64,000 bases of DNA from Pseudanabaena sp. FACHB-2040 (GTDB taxonomy: Bacteria > Cyanobacteriota > Cyanobacteriia > Phormidesmidales > Phormidesmidaceae): contig NZ_JACJQO010000002.1 in the NCBI RefSeq assembly GCF_014696715.1, positions 186,001-250,000 on the forward strand. The letters are read 5' to 3'. The notes beneath the pieces are model-generated. The model worked only from the letters and a program-made list of their open reading frames with translations. It made no database searches and was not told the origin of the DNA. The position numbers and the translations under genes are program-made. Of this stretch, positions 35,025 to 44,018 are shown piece after piece. How positions within the stretch are numbered: the stretch's first letter is position 1; each line of letters opens with the position of its first letter.

Positions 35025-36815
35025 TTATCCTGCCAAAGTAGCCACCGCAGATCGATTTACCTGCGACTCCAAAATCACCCCATAGAGTGGGCTGGTACGC
35101 ATTAGCTCCTCATGGGTGCCCTGGGCCATCAGCCGCCCTTTTTCCATCAGCAAAATCCGGTCAGCATTGAGCACAGTACTGATGCGCTGGGCAACGACAA
35201 AAGACGTGCAGGTGCGGCGGCGCATCAGATCGTCTAGCGCTGCCTGAATTTGCGAGGCCGTTTGGGCATCTACCGCCGAGGTACTGTCGTCAAGGATGAG
35301 AATGCTGTAGTCGGTCAGCAGGGTACGTGCGATCGCAATTCGCTGCTTTTGCCCGCCTGACAGGCCTACCCCTCGCTCGCCCACAATCGTCTCGTAGCCC
35401 TCCGGCAGGTCCACAACAAAGTCGTGGATCTGAGCGGCCTTGGCCACTTCGATTACCTCCTCTAGGGCAGCTTCGGGTTTAGCGTAGGCAATGTTGCTGC
35501 GAATTGTGCCCGAAAACAACGTGGTTTCTTGAAAGACAATGCCAATGCGCGATCGCAATGTCTCTAGAGTAAAGTCGCGCACATCGCGGCCATCGATCCG
35601 CACCGCTCCGGCAGTCGCATCGTAGAACCGGGGAATCAGGTTGGTAATTGTGCTTTTGCCAGAGCCGGTCATGCCCAGAATGGCGATCAGCTCGTTGGGC
35701 CGGGTTTCAAACGACACTCCCACCAGCGCTGGAACTGCCGCTCCCGGATAGCGAAAGGAAACGTGCTCGAAGGTAATGCGCCCGCCGCAAGTCTCAAAGG
35801 GAACTGCGTTAGGTCGATTGCGAATTTCAATGGCGGCATCGACCACCTCATAGACCCGTTCTGCCGAAGCTGCTGCCTGTGCGATCGCAGGAGCCGCAAA
35901 GCCAATCAGCAAGATCGGCTGCAAAATCAGCAGCAGGTACGAGTTAAACGCCACCAGTTCGCCAATGGAAAAGCGTCCGTCGATAACAGAGGCTCCGCCA
36001 TAGCCAATCACCACCACCGTTACCAGATTGCTCAGCAAAAAGATAAACGGAAAGGTGTTGCGAATCGCCCGCACCGTCTTCAGGTTCGACTCGACAAGAG
36101 CATCGTTGAGCCGAGTGTAGCGCCGTGTCTCTGCCTTCTCCCGCACAAACGCCTTAACTGCCCGCACCCCCAGCAGGTTCTCCTGCAAGACCGCATTGAG
36201 GTCACTGAGCTGTTCCTGCACCTGCCGAAACAGGGCATTGTTTAGCTGCAAAAACCGCGCCATCAGCCAAGCCGACAACGGCACCACCGTCAGGGTAATC
36301 AGCGCCAGTTCCCAGTTCATCAGCAGTAAGATCACCGCAATACTGACCAGCGTGACCACACCGCTGATAACCTGAATCAGGTTGGTGCTGAGAAAGGTGC
36401 GAATCTGCTCAATGTCACTGGTGACGCGAGTTAGGAGTTGGGAAGTCTGCGACTGATCATGGTAGCTAAAGCTGAGCGTTTGAATCTTGCTGAAGATCTT
36501 GTTGCGCAGGTCATAGACCACGCTTTGCGACAGGGCCTCAGCACAAAAGCTCTGGCCAAAGTTAAACAGCCCCCGAGCAACGGCTGCTGCCACCAAACCC
36601 AGCGCCGCATAGAGCACCACCTGTAGATTCCGCTGAGCGATCCCCTGGTCAATTGCCCAGCGAAAGAGTTGGGGCGTAACGGCATAGGCTGCTACCAGCA
36701 GTAGAGCGCTGCCCAAAGCCCCCAGAGACAGCCAGGGATAATTTTTCAGGCTGCTCAAAACCCGCTGCAGTGGCTCTCTCGACGGTGTTTCCTGAGACTG
36801 GGGAGATTGAACCAA
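35025..36815 (-). CDS. ABC exporter half-transporter (degenerate NBD)
   Basis: A 596-residue fused permease-ATPase with six membrane helices in residues about 25-330 and an ABC ATPase after: Walker A GMTGSGKST, Q-loop VFQETTLF, signature LSGGQKQR, Walker B ILILDDSTSAVD, H-loop FVVAQRISTV. The catalytic Glu after Walker B is Asp (DDSTS) and the switch His is Gln, as in the degenerate NBD of heterodimeric exporters (e.g. TM287 type). The likely partner half is not adjacent. Start TTG 36815 is supported by AGGAG about 8 bp upstream. Substrate unknown. Confidence 0.93.
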   Translation of the reverse strand: MVQSPQSQETPSREPLQRVLSSLKNYPWLSLGALGSALLLVAAYAVTPQLFRWAIDQGIAQRNLQVVLYAALGLVAAAVARGLFNFGQSFCAEALSQSVVYDLRNKIFSKIQTLSFSYHDQSQTSQLLTRVTSDIEQIRTFLSTNLIQVISGVVTLVSIAVILLLMNWELALITLTVVPLSAWLMARFLQLNNALFRQVQEQLSDLNAVLQENLLGVRAVKAFVREKAETRRYTRLNDALVESNLKTVRAIRNTFPFIFLLSNLVTVVVIGYGGASVIDGRFSIGELVAFNSYLLLILQPILLIGFAAPAIAQAAASAERVYEVVDAAIEIRNRPNAVPFETCGGRITFEHVSFRYPGAAVPALVGVSFETRPNELIAILGMTGSGKSTITNLIPRFYDATAGAVRIDGRDVRDFTLETLRSRIGIVFQETTLFSGTIRSNIAYAKPEAALEEVIEVAKAAQIHDFVVDLPEGYETIVGERGVGLSGGQKQRIAIARTLLTDYSILILDDSTSAVDAQTASQIQAALDDLMRRRTCTSFVVAQRISTVLNADRILLMEKGRLMAQGTHEELMRTSPLYGVILESQVNRSAVATLAG

Positions 36816-36933
36816 GAGCGTGCTCCTCGACGAACGAAATGAGATGTAGGGGCGACGACTGCGCCTAAAGTTTCTGCAGCCTTGCCAAAACTATAACCGC
36901 AATCTCTGCAACCCATGACCTGAGCCAATCCAC

Positions 36934-37860
36934 TCAAGCTGCTTGGTCTTCTACAGCAGCTATCCCCGCCGCCTCAATTGCTTGCCGAGCCGCTTCGCTC
37001 ATAAACCGATGGGCTGCGGTCGTCGGGTGAATGCCGTCCCAAAATAGAAACTGGTTAGGCTGGCTGCAGATGCCAGCAGTCGAAAGGCAGGCAGTCGTGA
37101 CATTGGTGAAGCCGTACTGGGTTGAGTTTGCGATCGCTTCTTGATAGAGCGTATTGATATCCAGCAGCACCAGCTGAATTTCGGGCGAGCTCTGGCTCAG
37201 CTGTTCCAAGGTCTGGCTTAAATTTTGGTTGTGGGCCGAGGTCAACTGACTAAGCGCTGCCGACTCTGGCCGCAAGCGGGTAGCCGGAAGTTGGCCCAAG
37301 TTAGGCAGGTTGCCTACTAAAAACCGCTGAGCTCCAGCTTGGATCAGAGATGCGATCGCAGTCCTTAGATTCTCAACCGGCAGCGCTGTATCGCTTCTTC
37401 CCTGAAGGTAGTCATTAGCCCCAGCCCACAGCACATAGAGCGCATCGGCATTGACCGACGGATTGGCCTGAAGAAAAGCCTGAACTTGGGCCAGCAGACC
37501 AGGAGCGGCCCGACCAGCATCCAGCCCGGTTGTAGCTCCTCCCCTAGCAGCATTGCTCACCTGTTCTACCGGAACTTCCAAAGCTTCCGCCAGATACTCT
37601 ACCCACACCCGACCATTAGAAAATCGGCCTTGAAAATAAGGCGGATCTGGCGGATTGTTGCCGTTTGACAAGCGCAAAGACACCCCTACATCCGAAAGAC
37701 TATCGCCAAACACATATATCTGATTGATTGGCACTTGATTGGTTGGCATTTGACTGATCGGCATTTGAGTCATCAAATTCGGCTGTGATTGAGAGACTAC
37801 GGCCCAGGCCATAGCTGCTAAACCCACGATAACTAAGAGCACAGCTCGTCGTTTGAGCAT
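36934..37860 (-). CDS. GDSL/SGNH esterase, exported
   Basis: The 308-residue protein begins with a signal anchor (LLVIVGLAAMAWAVVS) and a short repetitive linker (MPISQ-MPTNQ-VPINQ units). Catalytic block I FGDSLSD has Ser54; block II NAARGGATTG; block III WAGANDYL; block V WDGIHPTTAAHRF supplies Asp and His. It belongs to the COG3240-like phospholipase/lecithinase group and should hydrolyse lipid or carbohydrate esters outside the cytoplasm. Orientation is leftward; it starts 118 bp upstream of the ABC gene start, on the same strand. Confidence 0.92.
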   Translation of the reverse strand: MLKRRAVLLVIVGLAAMAWAVVSQSQPNLMTQMPISQMPTNQVPINQIYVFGDSLSDVGVSLRLSNGNNPPDPPYFQGRFSNGRVWVEYLAEALEVPVEQVSNAARGGATTGLDAGRAAPGLLAQVQAFLQANPSVNADALYVLWAGANDYLQGRSDTALPVENLRTAIASLIQAGAQRFLVGNLPNLGQLPATRLRPESAALSQLTSAHNQNLSQTLEQLSQSSPEIQLVLLDINTLYQEAIANSTQYGFTNVTTACLSTAGICSQPNQFLFWDGIHPTTAAHRFMSEAARQAIEAAGIAAVEDQAA

Positions 37861-37946
37861 CTATTAAGGTTCCCTCTAAAGCGTTTTCCAGTCTTGTGAG
37901 ATACAGGGTTGAGTTTCACTGTGTTTAACCCAACAACCCTCTCCCC

Positions 37947-37979
37947 TGTTGGGTCGCGCTGCGCTTGACGCCAACCTAC
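37947..37979. repeat. REP-like palindrome, copy D
   Basis: TGTTGGGTCGCGCTGCGCTTGA then CGCCAACCTAC, the same as copy C except for one inserted G near the second arm. It lies 4.5 kb from the RAYT gene, showing the element is dispersed. Confidence 0.85.
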
Positions 37980-38073
37980 GGGAAAAAAGCAAACCCTTTG
38001 AGATCAAACGCTGTTTGAGGAGCTTACAGCCTCCACCTAGTGGGTTAAGTTCCTGTCACTCCCCCCATCAATT

Positions 38074-38102
38074 AAAAAAAATCCCCCAGCATTTGCTGAG
38101 GG
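38074..38102 (-). terminator. Strong minus-strand terminator, no recognised gene upstream
   Basis: On the minus strand, CCCTCAGC pairs with GCTGGGGG (one T-G) around AAAT and is followed by eight T. This must end a leftward transcript whose start lies at about 38100-38500; no convincing protein gene is seen there, so a small RNA is possible. Confidence 0.75.
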
Positions 38103-38508
38103 ACCCTGTCTGACACTAGCTCGACACCTTTTCGGGCTCTTGCTAAAACGCCTTCCTTTGAGCACAAAACCATTCTCTGCCGCTGCTGCAGTATCCTCGT
38201 CCCACGGAAGAGAGAAGCCTCTGTAACGAACCTCAGTACGAGCAAAGAATTTACACACAATTCATTTTGAGCAGCAGCAAACATTGTGCTGTTACAGTTT
38301 GTTCTTTCCCCAGCCAGACGAGTAACGGGAAGATCGAACGAATAATAATGATATTCCTGACTCAAGCAGAGGTTTCTGGAGTTGGGCTGTTAAAGGGGTT
38401 TTCCAATTGTTAAGAAAATCCGGTCACTCCCTACTTTCCGAGTGCATCTGCTACAGGTAGCTAGTGAAGGGCGACACATGGCTTGAAATCGCGTTCAATG
38501 CCAAACTT

Positions 38509-38537
38509 AAAATCCCGGTTTTACTGGGATTTTTTTT
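38509..38537 (+). terminator. Plus-strand hairpin with T run
   Basis: AAATCCC at 38510-38516 pairs with GGGATTT at 38526-38532, then more T. The reverse direction is weaker but could also serve the leftward crtX transcript, so it may be bidirectional. Confidence 0.7.
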
Positions 38538-38675
38538 ATTCCTATAATTTTTTTAATTCCTATAAACATACTCAGGCTAAGCCTAGACTCAATCTCTATG
38601 CCAGTTCTCCTAAATAAGTAGCCCCAATCAAACACGTCCGCAGCGACTATGTCTGGCTAACTACTCAAAAAAGGA

Positions 38676-39962
38676 CTAGACTTCGACCATTGCTGGAGAT
38701 AGAATCGGCCGCCTTGATTGGACTGCCTGCTCCACAATATCTGCAGCTCGCCGCACTCCGCCTGCTTGAGCAATAGCCTGCTGCATCTTCTGAGCATTTT
38801 TCCGGTAAGATTCGTCTGAAAACACTCGCTGCACCGCTGCTTTCAGATTCTCTACCTGCACCTCGGCAATTGGAATAACCTCTCCTACTCCGGTCCAACG
38901 AATGCGGGCCCCCGTCCCTGGCTGCTCAAAAGTAATCGGCATCGCTACCATTGGCACACCCGCACTCAAAGAATCTAAAACCGTATTGAGTCCGCCATGC
39001 GTAATAGTCAGGCTAGCCCGCTGAATCACCTCGACTTGGGGAGCATAGTCTACCACCAGCGGCGAACCGGGTAAATCCAGCATGTCGTCAGCCTTGATCC
39101 CGTGGCCTAGGGTAATTACCAACTGGGCATCGAGCCCCTCGCAAGCGCGGGCAATGGTGTGATACACATCCTGCTTAGTGTTTTGAATGCTGCCAAGAGA
39201 AGCGTAGATCAACGGCTGTCCGGTAAGTCGCTCAAACGGAAAGGGTACCGACTGCGGCCAGGGATGGCGGAACGGCCCTACGTAGTGCAGGTGACTGGGC
39301 CGCTGGTCTAGAGGAAACTCAAAGGCGGCAGGCTGTTGACTAATCCAGGCTAAGCGAGCATTTGAGCAATAAATGTGGCGATAGGGAGGCATCTGCCGCT
39401 GCTGGCGGTAGCGGTTGATTTCCTGCAAGATAGGTTTGCAGCTACGGTCTAGCACATAGTAAGCAGCCTGATTACGCAGCCGCGCCCAAACCTTATTTTG
39501 GTAGGGCCAAAGGGTAAAAAAGGGCGGTACATCAGCTCGACGATGAATTGCTTGGCCACAGCTCACCGTGACAAAAGGCAGATTCAGCGATTCACCAATT
39601 GTCTCGCCGACCGGCTCTAGTTGGTCGGTAATTAATGCTTCAATACCTTCACTTTTAATGGCAGCGGGAGCATCTTGGCAGATGATCTCGGCCATGTGGC
39701 GACAAAATTCAACCGAATACTGCAGCGATTCTCGCCCGCTCAGTTGGGCCAGCTGCTGAAACATCTCAGCCAGCGAGCCAGGCTTATACAGAGACTGACC
39801 AATCGCCCGAAAATCTAGCTCGGCAGAGTGTACCTTGTCTGCTAAATCAGGTAGCTGCAAAACGGTTACCCGGTGCCCGCGCGATCGCAACTCCCGCCCC
39901 AGAGAGAACTGAGGATTTAAATGACCAGAATAGGGCGGGCAAATGATGCCAAAGTGAGTCAT
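38676..39962 (-). CDS. crtX: Zeaxanthin glucosyltransferase-like GT1 enzyme
   Basis: The 428-residue GT-B fold protein opens FGIICPPYSGHLNPQFSL, includes LITDQLEPVGETIGE near residue 110 and ends THGGLNTVLDSLSAGVPM, AMPITFEQPGTGARI, and AGGVRRAADIVEQAV, a segment-by-segment match to CrtX of carotenoid clusters. The His/Gly UDP-sugar binding motif is HGGLNTVLD. It probably transfers glucose (UDP-glucose) to a hydroxylated carotenoid end group at the membrane. It starts 23 bp after crtW on the same strand, so the pair is an operon making carotenoid glycosides. Confidence 0.88.
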   Translation of the reverse strand: MTHFGIICPPYSGHLNPQFSLGRELRSRGHRVTVLQLPDLADKVHSAELDFRAIGQSLYKPGSLAEMFQQLAQLSGRESLQYSVEFCRHMAEIICQDAPAAIKSEGIEALITDQLEPVGETIGESLNLPFVTVSCGQAIHRRADVPPFFTLWPYQNKVWARLRNQAAYYVLDRSCKPILQEINRYRQQRQMPPYRHIYCSNARLAWISQQPAAFEFPLDQRPSHLHYVGPFRHPWPQSVPFPFERLTGQPLIYASLGSIQNTKQDVYHTIARACEGLDAQLVITLGHGIKADDMLDLPGSPLVVDYAPQVEVIQRASLTITHGGLNTVLDSLSAGVPMVAMPITFEQPGTGARIRWTGVGEVIPIAEVQVENLKAAVQRVFSDESYRKNAQKMQQAIAQAGGVRRAADIVEQAVQSRRPILSPAMVEV

Positions 39963-39985
39963 AAAGCACCCGGGAACTGAAGTCT

Positions 39986-40858
39986 TTAACAGCTAGGTAG
40001 AGTCTGAGGAGTCTGAGAAGTCTGAGATGAGGTTAACGAGGATGGCTTTTGAACTGTAGAGTCTGACCCAAAATAGATACCCTGTCGATAAACGGTAGGT
40101 AAGTACCACCAAGGGATGTGCGGGTGCTCGTGGTGCTCCTCATGAAAGCCAAAGTGGTAGCAGGCAAGGAAGGACAGCCACGTTGGCAGCGGATAAGTTT
40201 TAGCGCGATGGCGGTTACTGTAGCCTCCATTGGGCTCTCGGTGCGGCAGAAAAGTGCCAAAGAAAAAGAGCTGAAGCGAGCTCAAAAATGAAGGCAGAAT
40301 CCAGAATAGGAACATATTCCTTTCAGGAATTCCCAGCGCCCAATGGATTAGATAGTAGACCGAGATTAGAACAACAATTTGCTTCAGGCTCGTATAGCCC
40401 TTCATAAAATGGAGATACCAAAAGACTGGGTTTTTGTGGCGGCCATCATGAAAGTCTGGGTCGCCCGCTTGAGCAGGATGGCGGTGGTGTTGCCAGTGTT
40501 TCTGCAGCAGCTTTTTATAGGAAAAGAGGGCATAAACAGAAACGGCAAATGCACCAATAAAGTGATTCACTTTAAGGTTGCGGGAGAATACCGAGCCGTG
40601 CATCGCATCATGGGCCGTAATGAAGAGTCCCGTGTAGATAAATGCTTGCCACAAAATGGCTGGCACAAGCTGCCAGAAGGGAACTTCAGCTATGGGTATT
40701 GAGAGTAAAACTGTAAGACTAACTGCCCAGATCGAGAGAATAGCTAAAGCGCTGAGCAAGCCGTAGGTCGCAGCTTTGCCTTTGTTTTCCGAAAGAGTTG
40801 AAATGTCAAAGGTGGGTAGCAGGTTATTGTGTCCAATCAACTTAGGTTTTCCTTTCAA
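39986..40858 (-). CDS. crtW: Beta-carotene ketolase
   Basis: A 290-residue integral di-iron enzyme with three His-box clusters: TAHDAMH, KHWQHHRHP and FHEEHHEHP, plus membrane helices at the front and in the middle. This is the CrtW family that introduces 4-keto groups into beta-ionone rings (canthaxanthin/astaxanthin type). The only available start is TTG 40858; homology to CrtW N-termini covers the protein from about residue 20, so the start is uncertain. It leads the crtW-crtX operon. Confidence 0.94.
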   Translation of the reverse strand: MKGKPKLIGHNNLLPTFDISTLSENKGKAATYGLLSALAILSIWAVSLTVLLSIPIAEVPFWQLVPAILWQAFIYTGLFITAHDAMHGSVFSRNLKVNHFIGAFAVSVYALFSYKKLLQKHWQHHRHPAQAGDPDFHDGRHKNPVFWYLHFMKGYTSLKQIVVLISVYYLIHWALGIPERNMFLFWILPSFLSSLQLFFFGTFLPHREPNGGYSNRHRAKTYPLPTWLSFLACYHFGFHEEHHEHPHIPWWYLPTVYRQGIYFGSDSTVQKPSSLTSSQTSQTPQTLPSC

Positions 40859-41428
40859 GAGGAGGTGAGGGTTAATTCATCTCTGCTCTCTCTCCTATAT
40901 TTAAAGCCTCTATATCAGGGCTTATATCAGAAAGAAGAGAAGGAAGAGATGCTGGCTCTTATAAAGCTTAAGGGTGTTTCCTTTAGCTGTTAGTGTGTAT
41001 GTCGCGTGTAAGTGTTTGAAAAATGCTCGGAATTAATCGAGCTATATGCGTCTTTTTGATTGGAGCTTTTAATAGCCTGATGTTCAGAATAATAGCTAGT
41101 ATTTTCTACTCACTTCTGTAAAAGGATAGAGATAGCGACAAGCAAAAACGTTGAGCTAGCTTTTTATTGTTGATAGGGGAAAACAATAAACCAAAGCTAT
41201 TTCTGCTTCAAAACTGTCTGAAAACAGCGCCTGAGGAGTAGCTTGAGCTACAAAAGTTGTTTATGAAGATGTATCTCTAAAGAAAGAAGGGAACAATTTT
41301 TCTAATCGTTAGGGTTAGAGGATAAAAACAATTTCTGGGATGGCTTAACTACACTAAGCCTATCTCTGAATCTGGGCTAAGTCAGACTTGCTCTCATTTT
41401 TCATCCGATCTTCTGTCTAAGGGTAGAA
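40859..41428. other. Divergent intergenic region between crtW and ndhK
   Basis: About 570 bp AT-rich, no gene. It carries the inverted repeat at 41163-41190 and the promoters of two carotenoid-associated transcripts reading away from each other. A small repeat of CTATATCAG/CTTATATCAG lies near 40909-40930. Confidence 0.5.
41163..41190. promoter_or_regulatory. 9-bp inverted repeat upstream of ndhK
   Basis: TTTATTGTT (41163-41171) and AACAATAAA (41182-41190) are perfect reverse complements separated by 10 bp, in the divergent promoter region; an operator is plausible but unproven. Confidence 0.4.
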
Positions 41429-42169
41429 ATGAATTCAAATTCCCATCCTGCTTTTGACTTGGGGAGCGGCGAACGTATCTCTGCTCCCGCTAGCTATCCC
41501 GAGGTAACAAATCAGCTGTCAGAAAACGTTATTCTGACTAGCCTCGACGATCTCTATGATTGGGCACGGTTGTCTAGCTTGTGGCCAATGCTCTACGGCA
41601 CAGCCTGTTGCTTTATTGAATTTGCGGCTCTGATCGGCAGCCGATTTGATTTTGATCGGTTTGGTCTGCTGCCCCGGTCTAGCCCCCGTCAAGCTGACCT
41701 AATCATTTTGGCGGGCACTCTGAATATGAAAATGTCGGCAGCTACTCGCCGCCTCTACGACCAGATGCCTGAGCCCAAATACGTGATTGCAATGGGGGCC
41801 TGCATGATTTCGGGAGGTATGTTTAGCGCTGACTCTCCTACCGCAATTCGCGGGGCAGATAAAATTCTGCCGATTGATGTATATATTCCCGGCTGTCCGC
41901 CCCGACCCGAAGCCATTATTGACGCCATTATCAAGCTGCGTAAAAAGATGTCGAATGAGGCATTTCAGGAGCGTGACCCGAGCGGGCCTACCCATCGCTT
42001 CTATTCTATTCCCCATAAGCTCAGGTCGGTTCCCCAAATTCACACGGGCGAGTATTTGCAGTCTCCATTCCGGCAGCAGCCCCCAGCAGCTCTAGCGGCA
42101 GAGAAAGGAATTCCTCTGCCGGAACTGCTGAAGGAAATGGAGCCCAGCCCCACTGCAGAGAGCTGGTAG
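41429..42169 (+). CDS. ndhK: NDH-1 subunit K, single copy apart from ndhC/ndhJ
   Basis: The 246-residue protein carries the four ligands of cluster N2: Cys60-Cys61 (TACCF), Cys125 (MGACMISGG) and Cys156 (PGCPPRPE), so it can bind a [4Fe-4S] centre. The segment [21 protein letters not shown] is characteristic of NdhK in NDH-1. The usual cyanobacterial order is ndhC-ndhK-ndhJ; neither neighbour is present here and the N-terminal sequence and the residues around GACMISGG differ from the usual GACTITGG. It reads directly into crtO with a 7-bp gap. Confidence 0.93.
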   Translation: MNSNSHPAFDLGSGERISAPASYPEVTNQLSENVILTSLDDLYDWARLSSLWPMLYGTACCFIEFAALIGSRFDFDRFGLLPRSSPRQADLIILAGTLNMKMSAATRRLYDQMPEPKYVIAMGACMISGGMFSADSPTAIRGADKILPIDVYIPGCPPRPEAIIDAIIKLRKKMSNEAFQERDPSGPTHRFYSIPHKLRSVPQIHTGEYLQSPFRQQPPAALAAEKGIPLPELLKEMEPSPTAESW

Positions 42170-42176
42170 GTTAGCA

Positions 42177-43838
42177 ATGAACTACGACGTAATTTTGATT
42201 GGAGCGGGCCACAACGCTCTGGTGTGTGCTGCTTATCTTTTGAAAGCCGGTTACTCGGTGCTGTTGCTGGAGAAGAATGCTGTACCCGGAGGCGGGGCCA
42301 CTACGTTAGAGGTGATGCCAGAGGCTGCACCGGGATTTTTCTTTAACCCCTGTGCGATCGACCACGTGTTTATTCATCTGGGGCCGGTGGTGCAAGAGCT
42401 AGAGCTACACAAGTACGGGCTGGAGTATCTGTACTGTGACCCACTGATTTTCTCCCCCCATCCCGACGGCAAGTATTTCTACGCCCATAAGTCTGTGGAG
42501 CAGACCTGCCAAGAAATTGCCCGCTTTAGCCCCCGAGATGCGGAGAAGTACCGGCAATATGATGACTTTTGGCAGCGCATGATCTCTGCGCTCGTACCCG
42601 TATTCAATGCGCCACCCAAGTCCATTATTGACATTGCCCTCAACTACAACCTGACTCAGATCAAGGACTTGCTTTCTCTAATCGGAGGCGACAAGAAAAC
42701 CCTGGATCTGGTTCGGACGCTCTTTACCAGCGCCCAAGACTTGCTGGAAGAATACTTCGATGCAGAGTTTCTGCGGGCACCCCTGGCCCGGCTGTCTTCA
42801 GAGCTGAGCGTACCACCCTCGCAAAAGACCAGCGCCATTGGCGCGCTGATGATGTCTATGCGCCACAACCCCGGTGTGGCTCGACCCAAGGGCGGCTCCG
42901 GGGCGCTGACAGAGGCTCTACTGAAGTTGGTGACGCACCTGGGCGGCCAAGTGTTGACCGAGCAGCCAGTCGAGAAAATCCTGGTAGATGATGGTCGGGC
43001 TGTTGGCGTACGGGTGGCTGGGGGCCGGGAGTACCGGGCCAGCAAGGCAGTGATCTCTAGCCTCGACGCCAAGCGGGTGTTTCTGGAGCTGTTGAGCCCA
43101 GCTGAAGTGGATGGGGCCGACCCAGAACTGCGCGATCGCATGCAGCGCCGTGTCACTAGCCACAATAATGCCATTCTCAAAATCGACTGTGCCCTTTCAG
43201 AGCTGCCCCGCTTTGAGCACCACCAACACCGCGACGAGTACTGGACTGGAGCCGTCTTGATTGCCGACTCGGTTGATCACGTTGAGCTGGCTCACACCGA
43301 TCCCAATATTGGCCGCATTCCCGATGGTGATCCCTCAATGTATGCGGTTATTCCCTCTTTCCTCGATCCGTCCCTAGCACCACCTGGACTGCATACGCTA
43401 TGGATTGAGTTCTTTGCCCCCTATGCGATCAAAGGGGCCGAGGGCACAGGCCTCAAGGGCACAGGCTGGACAGAGGAAACCAAGGAAAAAGTGGCTGACC
43501 GCGTGATCGACAAGCTAGCCAGCTATGCTCCGAACCTGAAGCAGGCGATCATTGCCCGCCGGGTTGAAAGTCCGGCCGAAATTGGCCAGCGCCTAGGCGT
43601 GGAGAAGGGTAACTACTACCACTTCGACATGACCTTTGACATGATGATGCCGTTTCGCCCGTTGCCAGAGCTAGCCAACTACGAGACCCCAATTAAAAAC
43701 CTGTTGCTCACTGGAGCGGGCACTCACCCTGGCGGCTCGATTTCGGGTATACCAGGACGCAATTGCGCCCACGTTTTCCTACAGCAACAGAATCCGCTCT
43801 CAGCGCTAACACAGCGGCTTACGAGCCTGGTTAAGTAG
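42177..43838 (+). CDS. crtO: Carotene ketolase of the CrtO (phytoene desaturase-like) family
   Basis: The 553-residue FAD enzyme starts with the dinucleotide-binding GAGHNALVCAAYLLKAG and LLEKNAVPGGGATT, and ends with GAGTHPGGSISGIPGRNC. The length and these blocks match the CrtO of cyanobacteria that adds a 4-keto group to beta-carotene to give echinenone. It is not homologous to CrtW, so two unrelated ketolases exist in one 5-kb locus. It follows ndhK by 7 bp and is probably on the same message. Confidence 0.92.
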   Translation: MNYDVILIGAGHNALVCAAYLLKAGYSVLLLEKNAVPGGGATTLEVMPEAAPGFFFNPCAIDHVFIHLGPVVQELELHKYGLEYLYCDPLIFSPHPDGKYFYAHKSVEQTCQEIARFSPRDAEKYRQYDDFWQRMISALVPVFNAPPKSIIDIALNYNLTQIKDLLSLIGGDKKTLDLVRTLFTSAQDLLEEYFDAEFLRAPLARLSSELSVPPSQKTSAIGALMMSMRHNPGVARPKGGSGALTEALLKLVTHLGGQVLTEQPVEKILVDDGRAVGVRVAGGREYRASKAVISSLDAKRVFLELLSPAEVDGADPELRDRMQRRVTSHNNAILKIDCALSELPRFEHHQHRDEYWTGAVLIADSVDHVELAHTDPNIGRIPDGDPSMYAVIPSFLDPSLAPPGLHTLWIEFFAPYAIKGAEGTGLKGTGWTEETKEKVADRVIDKLASYAPNLKQAIIARRVESPAEIGQRLGVEKGNYYHFDMTFDMMMPFRPLPELANYETPIKNLLLTGAGTHPGGSISGIPGRNCAHVFLQQQNPLSALTQRLTSLVK

Positions 43839-43981
43839 ACCTAAGCTCCCCGATGGAGACGGCTATGCTTTGATCGATCATCTTAAGCTTGGGCATCTAA
43901 ATACCTGCGATCGCAGTATCAGCCCTAGCCAAAACCAGAGGACCGAGAAAAGACGCTGACCGCCGATTTTACGCATCCTTA

Positions 43982-44018
43982 GCCTCGCGCTTCCTTACAA
44001 GAGCGCAGGGCTTTTTCT
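43982..44018 (+). terminator. Hairpin-plus-T terminator after crtO
   Basis: GCC-TC-GCGCT stem with AGCGC-AG-GGC around a 10-nt loop, followed by CTTTTTC. It is 144 bp after the crtO stop. Confidence 0.65.

Larger units (their letters stand above)
37861..38675. other. Intergenic region with REP copy and two terminators
   Basis: No gene could be supported. The region holds a REP copy (37947-37979), a degenerate relative of it at about 37908-37935, a minus-strand terminator (38074-38102) and a plus-strand terminator (38509-38537). Two overlapping minus-strand frames of 73 and 97 residues run across the minus-strand terminator and have no family resemblance. Confidence 0.6.

Noticed and set aside
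38037-38365. Two overlapping minus-strand frames (73 and 97 codons)
   Set aside because: Both run across a strong terminator and have no recognisable motif; one starts with GTG without a ribosome site.
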